64,000 nt of DNA from G025836975 sp040391135 (GTDB lineage: Bacteria > Pseudomonadota > Gammaproteobacteria > Burkholderiales > Burkholderiaceae_B), in assembly GCA_040391135.1 (NCBI GenBank), contig JBEBYL010000002.1:1-64000 (forward strand). The letters run 5' to 3'. Shown in pieces: positions 27,041 through 36,253 of the stretch (position 1 is the first letter of the stretch; each line of letters opens with the position of its first letter). The notes under the pieces were generated by a model. That model was not told where the DNA came from. It ran no database searches and was given only the letters and a program-made list of their open reading frames with translations. The translations under genes were made by a program, and so were the position numbers.

Positions 27041-27991
27041 ATGAATCTCCAGCAATTCCGCTTTGTCCGCGAAACGATACGGCGCAATTTCAATCTGACC
27101 GAGGCGGCTCGCACGCTCTATACGTCGCAGCCGGGCGTGTCCAAAGCCATCATCGAGTTCGAGGACGAGCTGGGGGTCAAGATATTCGAGCGGCACGGCA
27201 AGCGCATAAAGGGGCTGACCAAGCCGGGGCACGTGGTGGCGCAGGTCATCGACCGCATCATGCGCGAGGTCGACAACCTGAAAAAGGTCAGCGACGAATT
27301 CGCCCGGCGCGACGAGGGTGGGCTGACCATCGCCTGCACCCACGCCCAGGCGCGCTACATACTGCCCAGGGTCATACCGGCTTTCCGCGAACGCTTTCCC
27401 AAGGTGCGCCTCTCGCTGGCTGAAGGGAACCCGCCGCATCTGGCGAAAATGGTCCTGCACGAGCAGGCCGATGTCGCCATCGCCACCGAAACCCTGTCAT
27501 TGACGCCGGGGCTGGCCGCGATGCCGGTGTATTCCTGGGAACACACCATCGTGGTGCGGCCCGACCATCCCTTGGCCGAACTTACGTCCAGCGCCGCCAA
27601 GGCGATCACCCTGAAGCAGTTGGCCCAGTACCCCATCGTTACCTACGATCACGCGTTTTCGGGTCGTGGAACCATAGACGAGGTATTCGCCGCCGCGGAT
27701 ATCGTTCCCGACATTGTCCTGGAAGCCATTGACGCCGACGTCATCAAGACTTACGTCGACGTCGGCCTGGGCATAGGCATTATTGCGGGCATGGCCTTCG
27801 ATCCCCGCCGCGACAAGGGTCTGGTGGGACTGCCCGCCGGCCATTTGTTCGGAACCCATGTCACACGCGTGGCGGTCAAGTCGGGCGTATTCCTGCGCGA
27901 CTATGTTTATGTGCTGCTGGAAATGCTGGCTCCCGAGCTTACCCGCGAAGTCGTTCAGGAAGCCATCGACAAGAGCCCCAAAGCCGACTGA
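27041..27991 (+). CDS. CysB-like LysR-family regulator
   Basis: A 316-residue protein with the CysB/Cbl N terminus (MNLQQFRFVRETIRRNFNLTEAARTLYTSQPGVSKAIIEFEDELG) and a ligand domain where CysB binds O-acetylserine (TIACTHAQARYILPRVIPAFRERFP). It probably controls sulfate or sulfonate assimilation genes located elsewhere. The start is fixed by the family N terminus although it directly follows a terminator, which implies either weak translation from its own promoter or control by readthrough. Confidence 0.9.
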   Translation: MNLQQFRFVRETIRRNFNLTEAARTLYTSQPGVSKAIIEFEDELGVKIFERHGKRIKGLTKPGHVVAQVIDRIMREVDNLKKVSDEFARRDEGGLTIACTHAQARYILPRVIPAFRERFPKVRLSLAEGNPPHLAKMVLHEQADVAIATETLSLTPGLAAMPVYSWEHTIVVRPDHPLAELTSSAAKAITLKQLAQYPIVTYDHAFSGRGTIDEVFAAADIVPDIVLEAIDADVIKTYVDVGLGIGIIAGMAFDPRRDKGLVGLPAGHLFGTHVTRVAVKSGVFLRDYVYVLLEMLAPELTREVVQEAIDKSPKAD

Positions 27992-28066
27992 TCGATAGCG
28001 GCAGGGCGCTGGCGCCAGTCGGAAAAGATCGGGCAGGGGGATGCATGTCGGCTTTCTGTTGACAAT

Positions 28067-28085
28067 GATAATAAGAATGATTATC
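28067..28085 (+). promoter_or_regulatory. Fur box over the DUF2325 promoter
   Basis: GATAATAAGAATGATTATC matches the Fur consensus GATAATGATAATCATTATC at 16 of 19 bases. It overlaps a good promoter: -35 TTGACA (28059-28064) and a -10 at 28082-28087 (TATCGT) with a 17-base spacer. Iron repression of the following gene is expected. Confidence 0.8.
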
Positions 28086-28119
28086 GTTACGGAACAAACT
28101 TTCCTGTTCTGGAGCCATC

Positions 28120-28542
28120 ATGTCCCAATTCGTCAGCGCTGTGGTAGTAGGAGCCGATCGCCTGGGAAATATTCCCGATCTGCTCAAGGGTCACAATATA
28201 GCCATCCGCCATCACATCAGCGGCCGTGATCCCTCTCATCAGAAAAAAACCTTGCAACTGCCCTCGGGCACCGAGTTGCTGATACTGCTTACCGATTTCC
28301 TGGGCCACAATGTCATGAAGACATTCCGCGCCGCGGCTCAAAAGGCCGGAATACGCGTGCTGGCTTGCCGGCGTTCCGTATGCAGCATGAAGCAGGCCTT
28401 GAATCAGTGCGGCTACTGTGAAGCATGTTCCAGTCCCCGGCAAGCGGACGGCGATCGGCAGATGAAGAGGGGGGCACAGCAGATGGCCGCTGAAGGCGGT
28501 GGCGGGCGCGTGGTGTCAGGCGGCCGCGTAAGGCCAAGATAG
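28120..28542 (+). CDS. DUF2325 protein, probably iron-regulated
   Basis: A 140-residue cytosolic protein. Residues 6-100 form a DUF2325 domain (VVVGADRLGNIPDLLKGHNI...ELLILLTDFLGHNVMKTFR). A cysteine cluster (about residues 82, 87, 96, 99 and 102, including CGYCEAC) could bind a metal or iron-sulfur group. The tail after about 105 is Gly/Arg-rich and looks unstructured. GGAG is 6 bases before the ATG. The Fur box upstream implies expression under iron limitation; DUF2325 genes are known next to iron-stress genes in related bacteria, but the function is unknown. Confidence 0.75.
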   Translation: MSQFVSAVVVGADRLGNIPDLLKGHNIAIRHHISGRDPSHQKKTLQLPSGTELLILLTDFLGHNVMKTFRAAAQKAGIRVLACRRSVCSMKQALNQCGYCEACSSPRQADGDRQMKRGAQQMAAEGGGGRVVSGGRVRPR

Positions 28543-28546
28543 CTCA

Positions 28547-28578
28547 AGGCGCACGGGTTTCAAAAACCCCTTGCGCCT
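28547..28578. terminator. Hairpin terminator between DUF2325 and the NlpC/P60 gene
   Basis: Stem AGGCGCA / TGCGCCT (7 bp) stacked on GGGTTT / AAACCC (6 bp) with a small bulge and loop CAA, in the 40-base gap between converging genes. The T-tract is poor. Confidence 0.6.
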
Positions 28579-28582
28579 GCTT

Positions 28583-29233
28583 TCAATTGGACGACAGGAT
28601 GTCCGTTGCGTTGTTGCTGGCCAGCCGGCGGGCGCCGTTGTAGCGCTTTTTCCAGTAGGCGATGTCCATGTCTTCGATGCGTACGACCGAGCCTTTGCGA
28701 GGCGCATGAACGAATTTGCGGTCGCCCAGGTAAATACCCACGTGCGAATAACGGTGGCCGCGGGTGTTGAAGAACACCAGGTCTCCCCGCTTCAGTTCAT
28801 CGCGCTTGACCGACGTGCCTTCCCGGGCGATCTCGGCCGAGCGGCGCGGCAGCTTCAGTCCCAGCGATTTCTCGGCGGCGTAAATGACCAGCCCGCTGCA
28901 GTCGAAGCCCGTATTGGGCGCTTCACCGCCATAGCGATACTTGATGCCGAGCACGCTTAGCGCGGTGCTGGCCAGCGCCCGGGTGGTCTTGGGTGGGGTG
29001 GAGTAGGCTTGTTCCTGGTTCGAAAGATACTTGCCCAGGGGATCGGACTGCGTGTAGGAAAGGTAGTTGTCGCGTGCGATGCGGCTTGGATTGGTTTCGG
29101 CAAGCTGCTTGTTTGCATTGGTGGCGCAGCCGGCCAATACGAGCGTCGCAACAAGCGCCACAGACTTTGCGCCGCGCAAGAGGGTAGAGGAACTGATGTA
29201 CGGGGATAGGCGAAATAGTCGTTGCGGCGGCAT
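28583..29233 (-). CDS. NlpC/P60 (C40) peptidoglycan endopeptidase lipoprotein
   Basis: A 216-residue envelope enzyme that cuts peptide bonds in peptidoglycan stems. The signal segment ends in a lipobox LAGC (Cys about 35), so it is an outer- or inner-membrane lipoprotein. The catalytic Cys is in GFDCSGLV (about 111) and His in YSHVGIYLG (about 163), with a third polar residue in FVHAP. It resembles E. coli Spr/MepS and NlpC. It stands alone on the - strand. Confidence 0.9.
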   Translation of the reverse strand: MPPQRLFRLSPYISSSTLLRGAKSVALVATLVLAGCATNANKQLAETNPSRIARDNYLSYTQSDPLGKYLSNQEQAYSTPPKTTRALASTALSVLGIKYRYGGEAPNTGFDCSGLVIYAAEKSLGLKLPRRSAEIAREGTSVKRDELKRGDLVFFNTRGHRYSHVGIYLGDRKFVHAPRKGSVVRIEDMDIAYWKKRYNGARRLASNNATDILSSN

Positions 29234-29526
29234 AGTCTTAAGGTTTTCGCTTGCGCAAAGCCGGCTTGCCGAATGTTCGATTTTGTATCAAATAGAGGTC
29301 AAATCGATAACATTTAACGGCAAGTCGCCACTAAAAAACAGCGGGTTTTACGCAAACTGAACGTGAGCAATCCCGGGAGTTTACCGGTTCATGCCATTGG
29401 CGTAAAGGAGTTTTATCCAAAAGCTGGGGCTTTACTCCATGCGCGGGGCGGGCTAGTCTATAGGCCGAAACGAAGCTCGACCTTCCTTATTCATTGTCAT
29501 TAATTGATTCATTTCCAGGGAAACGC

Positions 29527-29934
29527 ATGAAAACCAAGCCTGTATTAAGCCTTGCCGATGTCCAAGCGATTTTGTCCGCCGCCGAAAAACACGCGGTCCA
29601 GCATCAATGGCCGGTGACTATTTCCGTGGTCGACGATGGCGGCCATTTGCTGGGCTTGCAGCGCCTGGACGGCGCCGCGCCAATCTCGGCGCAGATTTCC
29701 CCGGCCAAGGCGCGCACTGCCGCCCTGGGCCGCCGCGAATCCCGCATCTACGAAGAAACCATCAATCAGGGACGCGTATCCTTCCTGTCGGCTCCTGGTC
29801 TGGAAGGCATGCTTGAAGGCGGGGTACCGGTTATTGTCGACGGCCAGGTGGTCGGCGCCGTGGGCGTTTCAGGCGTGAAATCCACGGAAGACGTCGAAAT
29901 CGCCCGCGCCGGGATTGCCGCTTTGAAACCATGA
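29527..29934 (+). CDS. GlcG/HbpS-family heme-binding-like protein
   Basis: A 135-residue protein with the GlcG/HbpS fold (LSLADVQAILSAAEKHA, VTISVVDDGGHLLGLQRLDGA, PVIVDGQVVGAVGVSG). Family members bind heme or corrin-like molecules, or accompany glycolate or diol metabolism; the exact role is open. AGGG precedes ATG 29527; the longer open frame from 29494 has no site. It overlaps the next gene by ATGA (29931-29934), so the two are coupled. Confidence 0.82.
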   Translation: MKTKPVLSLADVQAILSAAEKHAVQHQWPVTISVVDDGGHLLGLQRLDGAAPISAQISPAKARTAALGRRESRIYEETINQGRVSFLSAPGLEGMLEGGVPVIVDGQVVGAVGVSGVKSTEDVEIARAGIAALKP

Positions 29935-31268
29935 CGCAGCGCCCGGCTCCGTTATCGGATGCCGGGGCGGAACCGCCGGCGACCGCCGGCGATTCCATCC
30001 TGAATCCCGGGATAGGCAAGCGCGAGGTCTGGGCCTGGGCCATGTACGACTTCGCCAATTCCGGCTATACCACCGTCGTCCTGACCACGGTGTTCAGCGC
30101 CTACTTCGTGGGCGTGGTGGCCGCGGAAAAGTCATGGGGCACTTTGGCGTTTACCGCCGCCCTGTCTTTTTCCTATCTGATGATCATGCTGACCATGCCC
30201 TCGCTGGGTGCGCGCGCCGACGCCAGGGCAGGCAAGCGGCGCTTGCTCTTCACCAGCACGGTGGGCTGCGTCCTGGCCACCTTGCTGCTGGCATTCACCG
30301 GTCCGAGGGATATTGCCTGGGGTCTGTTTGCAATTGCCCTGTCCAACTATTGTTATTGCGTGGGCGAATCCATCGTTGCGGCCTTCCTGCCCGAAATCGC
30401 CCGGCCCGAAGGCCTGGGCCGCGTATCGGGATGGGGCTGGAGCTTTGGCTATTTCGGGGGCATGCTGACGCTGGGGCTATCGCTGGCGGTGGTGTCCTGG
30501 GCCAGCGCCAACAATGAGCCCGCCAGCCAGTACGTACCCTACGTCATGGTTCTGACGGCGGCCGTATTCGCCATTGCCGCCATTCCGTCCTTTCTTTTCC
30601 TGCGGGAGCGCACACCGCCCACCCATAGACCCAAGCAAGGCATGCTGGCCCGCCTGCTGGCAGCATGGCATGAAACCAAACGGGATTTCATCGACTTCCG
30701 CCTTTTGCTGATGTGCGGCGCATGCTACCAGGCCGGCATTGCCGTAGTCATTACCTTGTCGGCGGTCTACGCCACCGAAGCCATGGGCTTCACCATGGCG
30801 CAGACCATGCTGCTGGTTTTCACGGTGAATATCGCCGCGGCTGCCGGCGCCTTCCTGTTCGGCTACGCGCAGGACCGCATTGGCCACAAGCTGGCGCTTT
30901 CCATCACGCTGGTGGGCTGGATCGTCATGATAGGACTGGCATACGCGGCGGTGCAGGCCTGGGTGTTCTGGCTGGCAGCCATGGTGGCGGGTCTTTGCAT
31001 GGGCACCAGCCAAAGCGCCGGCCGCGCCATGGTGGGGGCGCTGGCGCCCAGGCAGCGGCTGGCCGAGTTCTATTCCCTATGGACATTCGCCACGCAATTG
31101 GCGGCGGTGGTGGGGCCGCTATGCTATGGACTGGTTACCTGGCTGACCGGCGGCAATCATCGCCTGGCGCTGCTTTGCACCGGCTTGTTCTTCGTGGCTG
31201 GATTGGCCGTACTCTCAAGGCTGGATTTTGCTCGCGGCTCGCGGGTGCGCGATACTATGTCTGCATGA
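29931..31268 (+). CDS. MFS transporter, UMF1 (Atg22-like) family
   Basis: A 445-residue major-facilitator protein with about 11-12 membrane helices after a 30-residue cytosolic tail. The UMF1 hallmark AWAMYDFANSGYTTVVLTTVF (about 35-55) and GYAQDRIGHKLAL-type loop are present. Relatives in yeast export amino acids from the vacuole; bacterial substrates are unknown. Its coupling to a GlcG-like protein suggests a joint role, perhaps uptake of a small organic acid. Confidence 0.88.
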   Translation: MTQRPAPLSDAGAEPPATAGDSILNPGIGKREVWAWAMYDFANSGYTTVVLTTVFSAYFVGVVAAEKSWGTLAFTAALSFSYLMIMLTMPSLGARADARAGKRRLLFTSTVGCVLATLLLAFTGPRDIAWGLFAIALSNYCYCVGESIVAAFLPEIARPEGLGRVSGWGWSFGYFGGMLTLGLSLAVVSWASANNEPASQYVPYVMVLTAAVFAIAAIPSFLFLRERTPPTHRPKQGMLARLLAAWHETKRDFIDFRLLLMCGACYQAGIAVVITLSAVYATEAMGFTMAQTMLLVFTVNIAAAAGAFLFGYAQDRIGHKLALSITLVGWIVMIGLAYAAVQAWVFWLAAMVAGLCMGTSQSAGRAMVGALAPRQRLAEFYSLWTFATQLAAVVGPLCYGLVTWLTGGNHRLALLCTGLFFVAGLAVLSRLDFARGSRVRDTMSA

Positions 31269-31394
31269 ATAAATCTCGCAATTGTGACAATGTTTGATTG
31301 ATTTTGCCCGGATTTGTCAGCATGCAGTAAGTCTGAACAGCTACGGTGGGCGGATAACTCGAACAACACACTTTAAAAAAAGGAGCCTGCAGCA

Positions 31395-33374
31395 ATGTCG
31401 AATGAAATTGAATCGGTACTTATAGAAAACCGGGTCTTTCCCCCTTTCCAGAATTTGGTCGAAGGCGCCGCCATATCGGGCATGGCGGGCTACAAGGCCC
31501 TGTGCGCCGAAGCGGAAAAATCGCCCGACGCCTTCTGGTCGCGCCTGGCGCGTGAAAACCTGAAATGGGACAAACCCTTCACCAAGGTGCTCGACGAATC
31601 GGAAGCGCCGTTTTATCGTTGGTTTGGCGATGGCGAGCTGAATGTTTCAGCCAATTGCCTGGACAGGCACCTGGACACCCCAACCGCCAATAAAACGGCG
31701 CTTATCTTCGAGTCGGACGATGGCAAGGTAAGCAAGGTCACGTATAAAGAACTGCATGCCCGGGTTTGCGAATTCGCCAACGGCATCAAGGCGCTGGGAC
31801 ACAAGACCGGCGAACGCGCCATCATCTACATGCCGATGTCGATCGAGGCCGTGGTGGCCATGCAGGCCTGCGCGCGCCTGGGCATCATCCATTCCGTGGT
31901 TTTCGGTGGCTTCTCGTCCAAGAGCCTGCACGAGCGCACCGTCGACGTGGGCGCCACGCTGGTCATCACCGCCGACGAGCAGGTGCGCGGCGGCAAGGCC
32001 ATACCGCTTAAGAGCGCGGTCGACGAAGCCCTGACCATGGGCGGCTGCGAGGTCGTCAGCCACGTCATCGTGTACAAGCGCACGGGCGGCAAGGTGCAAT
32101 GGAACGAAGGGCGCGACCTGTGGATGCACGATGTCTGCGCCAACCAGTCCCCCGTCTGCGAGGCTGTTCCGCTAAATGCCGAGCACCCCTTGTTCATTTT
32201 GTACACCTCGGGTTCGACCGGCAAGCCCAAGGGCGTGCAGCATGCGGCGGCGGGCTTCCTGCTGTGGTCGCTGTTGACGGTCAAGTGGACCTTCGACGCC
32301 AAGGACAGCGATGTCTTCTGGTGCACGGCCGATGTGGGCTGGGTGACCGGCCACACCTATATCACCTACGGGCCCTTGGCGGCCGGCCTGACGCAGGTCG
32401 TGTTTGAAGGCGTACCCACCTATCCGAATGTCGGCCGGTTCTGGGACATGATCCAGCGCCACAAGGTGACCGTGTTCTATACGGCACCCACCGCCATCCG
32501 TTCGCTGACCAAGGCGGCCGAAGCGGCGCCGGAATACCATCCGCGCGAATACGATCTAAGCAGCCTGCGCATCATCGGTTCGGTCGGCGAACCCATCAAT
32601 CCGGAAGCCTGGATGTGGTATTACACGAACGTGGGACGCGAACGCTGCCCGGTCCTGGATACCTGGTGGCAGACGGAAACCGGCGCCCATATGATTACGC
32701 CTCTGCCGGGCGTGACCCCGCTGAAACCCGGTTCCTGCACCTTGCCGCTGCCCGGCATCGCGGCCGCCGTGGTGGACGAGGCCGGTGAAGACGTCGGCCA
32801 TGGCAAGGGCGGTTTCCTGGTCATCAAGCGCCCCTGGCCGGCCATGATACGCACCATCTGGAACGACCCCGAGCGCTTCAAGAAAAGCTACTTTCCGCCA
32901 GAGCTCAAGGGCTATTACCTGGCCGGCGACGGCGCGCAGCGCGACAACGATGATTATTTCTGGATCATGGGGCGCATCGACGATGTGCTGAACGTCTCGG
33001 GCCATCGCCTTGGAACCATGGAAGTCGAATCGGCGCTGGTGGCCCACGAGCTGGTGGCCGAGGCGGCCGTGGTCGGACGGCCCGACGCCACCACCGGCGA
33101 GGCCGTCGTGGCCTTCGTGGTGCTCAAGCGATCGCTGCCGGAAGGAAGCGAGGGCGACGCGATTGCCAAGCAGCTGCGCGACTGGGTGGCCAAGGAAATC
33201 GGCCCCATCGCCAAGCCCAAGGACATACGCTTCGGCGAGAACCTGCCCAAGACCCGTTCCGGCAAGATCATGCGGCGCCTGTTGCGTGTGGTGGCCAAGG
33301 GCGAGCCGGTCACCCAGGACGTGTCCACGCTGGAGAATCCCGCCATTCTCGATCAGCTGTCGCAAGCGCATTAG
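31395..33374 (+). CDS. acs: Acetyl-CoA synthetase
   Basis: Activates acetate to acetyl-CoA through acetyl-AMP. The 659-residue length and motifs fit Acs: the P-loop YTSGSTGKPKG (about 270-280), DTWWQTETG and the C-terminal PKTRSGKIMRR, whose Lys is the conserved acetylation site. A clear AAAGGAG stands before the ATG. The gene is monocistronic, with its own terminator. Confidence 0.97.
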   Translation: MSNEIESVLIENRVFPPFQNLVEGAAISGMAGYKALCAEAEKSPDAFWSRLARENLKWDKPFTKVLDESEAPFYRWFGDGELNVSANCLDRHLDTPTANKTALIFESDDGKVSKVTYKELHARVCEFANGIKALGHKTGERAIIYMPMSIEAVVAMQACARLGIIHSVVFGGFSSKSLHERTVDVGATLVITADEQVRGGKAIPLKSAVDEALTMGGCEVVSHVIVYKRTGGKVQWNEGRDLWMHDVCANQSPVCEAVPLNAEHPLFILYTSGSTGKPKGVQHAAAGFLLWSLLTVKWTFDAKDSDVFWCTADVGWVTGHTYITYGPLAAGLTQVVFEGVPTYPNVGRFWDMIQRHKVTVFYTAPTAIRSLTKAAEAAPEYHPREYDLSSLRIIGSVGEPINPEAWMWYYTNVGRERCPVLDTWWQTETGAHMITPLPGVTPLKPGSCTLPLPGIAAAVVDEAGEDVGHGKGGFLVIKRPWPAMIRTIWNDPERFKKSYFPPELKGYYLAGDGAQRDNDDYFWIMGRIDDVLNVSGHRLGTMEVESALVAHELVAEAAVVGRPDATTGEAVVAFVVLKRSLPEGSEGDAIAKQLRDWVAKEIGPIAKPKDIRFGENLPKTRSGKIMRRLLRVVAKGEPVTQDVSTLENPAILDQLSQAH

Positions 33375-33457
33375 CCATGCATTACCGGCGGCCGGCCCGG
33401 GAAAATTGCCTGGGCCCGCCGCGGTGATGTATTGTGTCGCCCTGGATGTATAGACCG

Positions 33458-33485
33458 AAAAATCAGGCTTTGGCCTGATTTTTCT
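33458..33485 (+). terminator. Rho-independent terminator after acs
   Basis: An 11-bp stem AAAAATCAGGC / GCCTGATTTTT with a 4-base loop (TTTG) and further Ts behind it. Confidence 0.9.
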
Positions 33486-33511
33486 TTTTCCCCCGAATTG
33501 CGGAGCATATA

Positions 33512-34405
33512 TTGAAATCGAGCCAGTCCGACCGGGGCGCCCTGCTGTTGATGGCGCTGACCGTTACCCTTTGGGGATTCAGCTGGATCATCATGAAGCA
33601 CCTTTCCAGCTTCATCGGACCCTTCGATCTGGTCATGGCGCGCTACGCCCTGGCTTTCCTGGTTCTTTTCGCCATCTTGCTCGTGACGCGGCAGTCCCTG
33701 AAACTTCCCCCGTTCTGGCTTACGCTGGGCATCGCCGTCTTCCAGACCACCGCCTTTCAGTGCCTGTGCCAGCTTGCGTTGGTCAGCGGCGGGGCGGGGC
33801 ATGTCGTCATGCTGGCCTACACCATGCCGTTCTGGGTCGTGCTGTTCGCCTGGATATTGCTGGGCGACCGGCCCACCCGCCGCCATCTATGGGCCTTCTT
33901 GCTGGCGGGGCTGGGGCTGTTTGCCATTATCGCTCCCTGGCAGGGGCTGGGGTCGATGACGGGATCGCTGCTGGCCCTGGCCGGGGGCGCATGCTGGGGC
34001 ATCGGTACGGTGCTGGCCAAGATGATGTTCCAGCGCCATACGCCCAATGTGCTGAACCTGACCGCCTGGCAGATGCTGCTGGGCGCCATTCTGACCTGGC
34101 CGATCACTCTGGCGTTTCCCCAGCAGGATATCGTCTGGGAACCTGTGTTGTTCTGGGGAGTGGCCTATATGGCCATCATCGCTTCGGGCCTGGGCTGGTG
34201 GTTGTGGCTGTCGGTCGTGCGCCGTGTCAGCGCCACCGTGGCGGGCATGTCCAGCCTGGGCGTCCCGGTGCTGACCGTGATCCTGGCTTGGCTGCTGCTG
34301 TCGGAACGCCCGACCATGCTGGAGCTGATCGGCGTTGCCTTCATCATGGCGGGACTGGTGGCCGTGAACCTGCCCGGACCCAGGCGAAAGGCCTTGCGGC
34401 GCTGA
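33512..34405 (+). CDS. EamA-family (DMT) transporter
   Basis: A 297-residue inner-membrane protein with ten helices in two EamA repeats (ALTVTLWGFSWIIMKHLSS and the second copy from about 150, LALAGGACWGIGTVLAK). Such proteins commonly export amino acids or metabolites; the substrate is unknown. It starts at TTG 33512 with CGGAG 11 bases upstream, as no ATG fits the family N terminus. The stop lies in the loop of the following hairpin. Confidence 0.86.
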   Translation: MKSSQSDRGALLLMALTVTLWGFSWIIMKHLSSFIGPFDLVMARYALAFLVLFAILLVTRQSLKLPPFWLTLGIAVFQTTAFQCLCQLALVSGGAGHVVMLAYTMPFWVVLFAWILLGDRPTRRHLWAFLLAGLGLFAIIAPWQGLGSMTGSLLALAGGACWGIGTVLAKMMFQRHTPNVLNLTAWQMLLGAILTWPITLAFPQQDIVWEPVLFWGVAYMAIIASGLGWWLWLSVVRRVSATVAGMSSLGVPVLTVILAWLLLSERPTMLELIGVAFIMAGLVAVNLPGPRRKALRR

Positions 34406-34420
34406 CGCCGCAAGGCCTTT
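34387..34420. terminator. Hairpin between EamA and ETF-QO genes
   Basis: A perfect 15-bp stem AAAGGCCTTGCGGCG / CGCCGCAAGGCCTTT with loop CTGA that holds the EamA stop codon. It lies between converging genes; the T-tract is short on both sides. Confidence 0.72.
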
Positions 34421-34429
34421 CGGACTGTA

Positions 34430-36076
34430 TTACATACCGTTGTAGACGGGGCCTTCGCCGCCTTGCGGGGCCACCCATACAATGTTCTGCGTGGGGTCCT
34501 TGATGTCGCAGGTCTTGCAGTGCACGCAGTTCTGCGCATTGATCTGCAGGCGGTCCTCGCCCGTGTCCGTCTTGACGAACTCATATACGCCGGCCGGGCA
34601 GTAGCGTGCTTCGGGGCCGCCGTATTTCGCCAGATTGACCGACACCGGGATCGACGCATCCTTTAGCGTCAGATGCACGGGCTCGTTCTCGTCATGATTG
34701 GTGTTGGAAATAAACACCGAGCTCAGGCGGTCGAAGGTGATCTTGCCGTCGGGCTTCGGGTAGTCGATGCGGGCGCATTCAGCCGCCGGTTGAAGACAGG
34801 CGTGATCGGGCTTGCTGTGATGCAGGGTCCAGGGCATTTTCCCCTTGAGCAGCCATTGCTCCACACCGGTCATGAGGGTGGCGACGGTGCGCCCCTTCTT
34901 GAACCACTGCTTGAAATTGCGGGCCTTGTTCAGCTCGGCGTGCAGCCAGGAATTCTCGAATGCGGCTGGGTAGGCCGTCAGTTCGTCGTGGCGGCGGTCG
35001 GCCACGATGGCGTCGAAGGCGGCCTCGGCGGCCAGCGTGCCGGTCTTGATGGCGGAGTGGCTGCCCTTGATGCGCGATGCATTCAGCACGCCGGCCTCGC
35101 AGCCCACCATGACGCCGCCGGGGAAGCAAAGTTTAGGCAGGGACAGCAGGCCGCCCGCCGTCAGCGAACGGGCGCCGTAGGCAATGCGCTTGCCGCCCTC
35201 GAAGGTGGGGCGGATGGCGGGATGGGTCTTGTAGCGCTGGAATTCCTCGAAGGGCGAGAGCCAGGGATTGGCGTAGTCCAGTCCCACCACGAGCCCCACC
35301 ACCACGATATTGTTGGACAGGTGATAAAGAAAGGAGCCGCCGTAGGTATCGGAATCAAGCGGCCAGCCGGCGGTATGCACCACGAGGCCAGGCTGGGATT
35401 GCGAAGGGTCAACTTCCCACATTTCCTTGATGCCTATGCCGTAGCTTTGGGGATCGCGCCCGGCATCGAGCTGATAGCGTTCGATCAACTGGCGGCCCAA
35501 CTGGCCGCGCGAGCCTTCGGCGAAGACGGTGTAGCGGGCGAGCAGTTCCATGCCGGGCTGGTAGTGGTCGGTGTGCGTGCCGTCGCGGGCCACGCCCATG
35601 TCGCCGGTGGCCACGCCCTTGACGGCGCCGCTGTCGGTATAAAGGATTTCCGCTGCGGCGAAGCCGGGGAACAGGTCCACGCCCAGGGCCTCGGCCTGCT
35701 CGCCCATCCAGCGCACGACATTGCCCAACTGCACAATGTAGTTGCCGTGGTTCTGGAAGCATTCGGGCAGCAGCCAGTTGGGCGTGGCGCGCGAACCCTT
35801 TTCGGTCAGGAACAGAAACTTGTCCTCGGTGACCTCGGTTTCCAGCGGAGCGCCTTTTTCTTTCCAGTCGGGAATCAGCTCGGTCAGGGCACGGGTATCC
35901 ATGACGGCGCCGGACAGAATGTGCGCGCCCACTTCGGCGCCTTTCTCAAGCACGCAGACGCTGACTTCCTGCTCGCGCTGAGCGGCCAATTGCTTGAGCC
36001 TGATCGCGGCGGCGAGGCCGGCCGGCCCCGCGCCGACCACGACGACGTCGTATTCCATTGATTCACGTTCAGCCAT
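34430..36076 (-). CDS. Electron-transfer flavoprotein-ubiquinone oxidoreductase
   Basis: A 548-residue membrane-associated enzyme that passes electrons from ETF, reduced by acyl-CoA dehydrogenases, to ubiquinone. An N-terminal FAD site VVGAGPAGLAAAIRL (about 12-26), a ubiquinone/membrane region and a C-terminal 4Fe-4S domain with ARYCPAGVYEF and CVHCKTCDIKDPTQNI are all visible. Length is normal for ETF-QO. GGGAGA precedes the ATG. It stands alone, consistent with a general role in fatty-acid and amino-acid oxidation. Confidence 0.95.
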   Translation of the reverse strand: MAERESMEYDVVVVGAGPAGLAAAIRLKQLAAQREQEVSVCVLEKGAEVGAHILSGAVMDTRALTELIPDWKEKGAPLETEVTEDKFLFLTEKGSRATPNWLLPECFQNHGNYIVQLGNVVRWMGEQAEALGVDLFPGFAAAEILYTDSGAVKGVATGDMGVARDGTHTDHYQPGMELLARYTVFAEGSRGQLGRQLIERYQLDAGRDPQSYGIGIKEMWEVDPSQSQPGLVVHTAGWPLDSDTYGGSFLYHLSNNIVVVGLVVGLDYANPWLSPFEEFQRYKTHPAIRPTFEGGKRIAYGARSLTAGGLLSLPKLCFPGGVMVGCEAGVLNASRIKGSHSAIKTGTLAAEAAFDAIVADRRHDELTAYPAAFENSWLHAELNKARNFKQWFKKGRTVATLMTGVEQWLLKGKMPWTLHHSKPDHACLQPAAECARIDYPKPDGKITFDRLSSVFISNTNHDENEPVHLTLKDASIPVSVNLAKYGGPEARYCPAGVYEFVKTDTGEDRLQINAQNCVHCKTCDIKDPTQNIVWVAPQGGEGPVYNGM

Positions 36077-36253
36077 GTAGAGATCTCCCGTATGTTCTGT
36101 CTGGTGCAGCCTGCGGCCCTATGCGGGCATTCGATTTTCCGGCCTAATTGTATTGCAGTCTAGGGCGGCGGGGCGGATGGGCGGCGACATGCTCATGCCG
36201 CCGCCACGTTATACTTGGTGCTGCGATACATTTGGCAAAAGGGGCGCAGGCCG

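Noticed and set aside
34673..36061. 462-codon + strand frame opposite the ETF-QO gene
   Set aside because: Antisense shadow; the - strand product matches ETF-QO over its full length with intact FAD and 4Fe-4S motifs.
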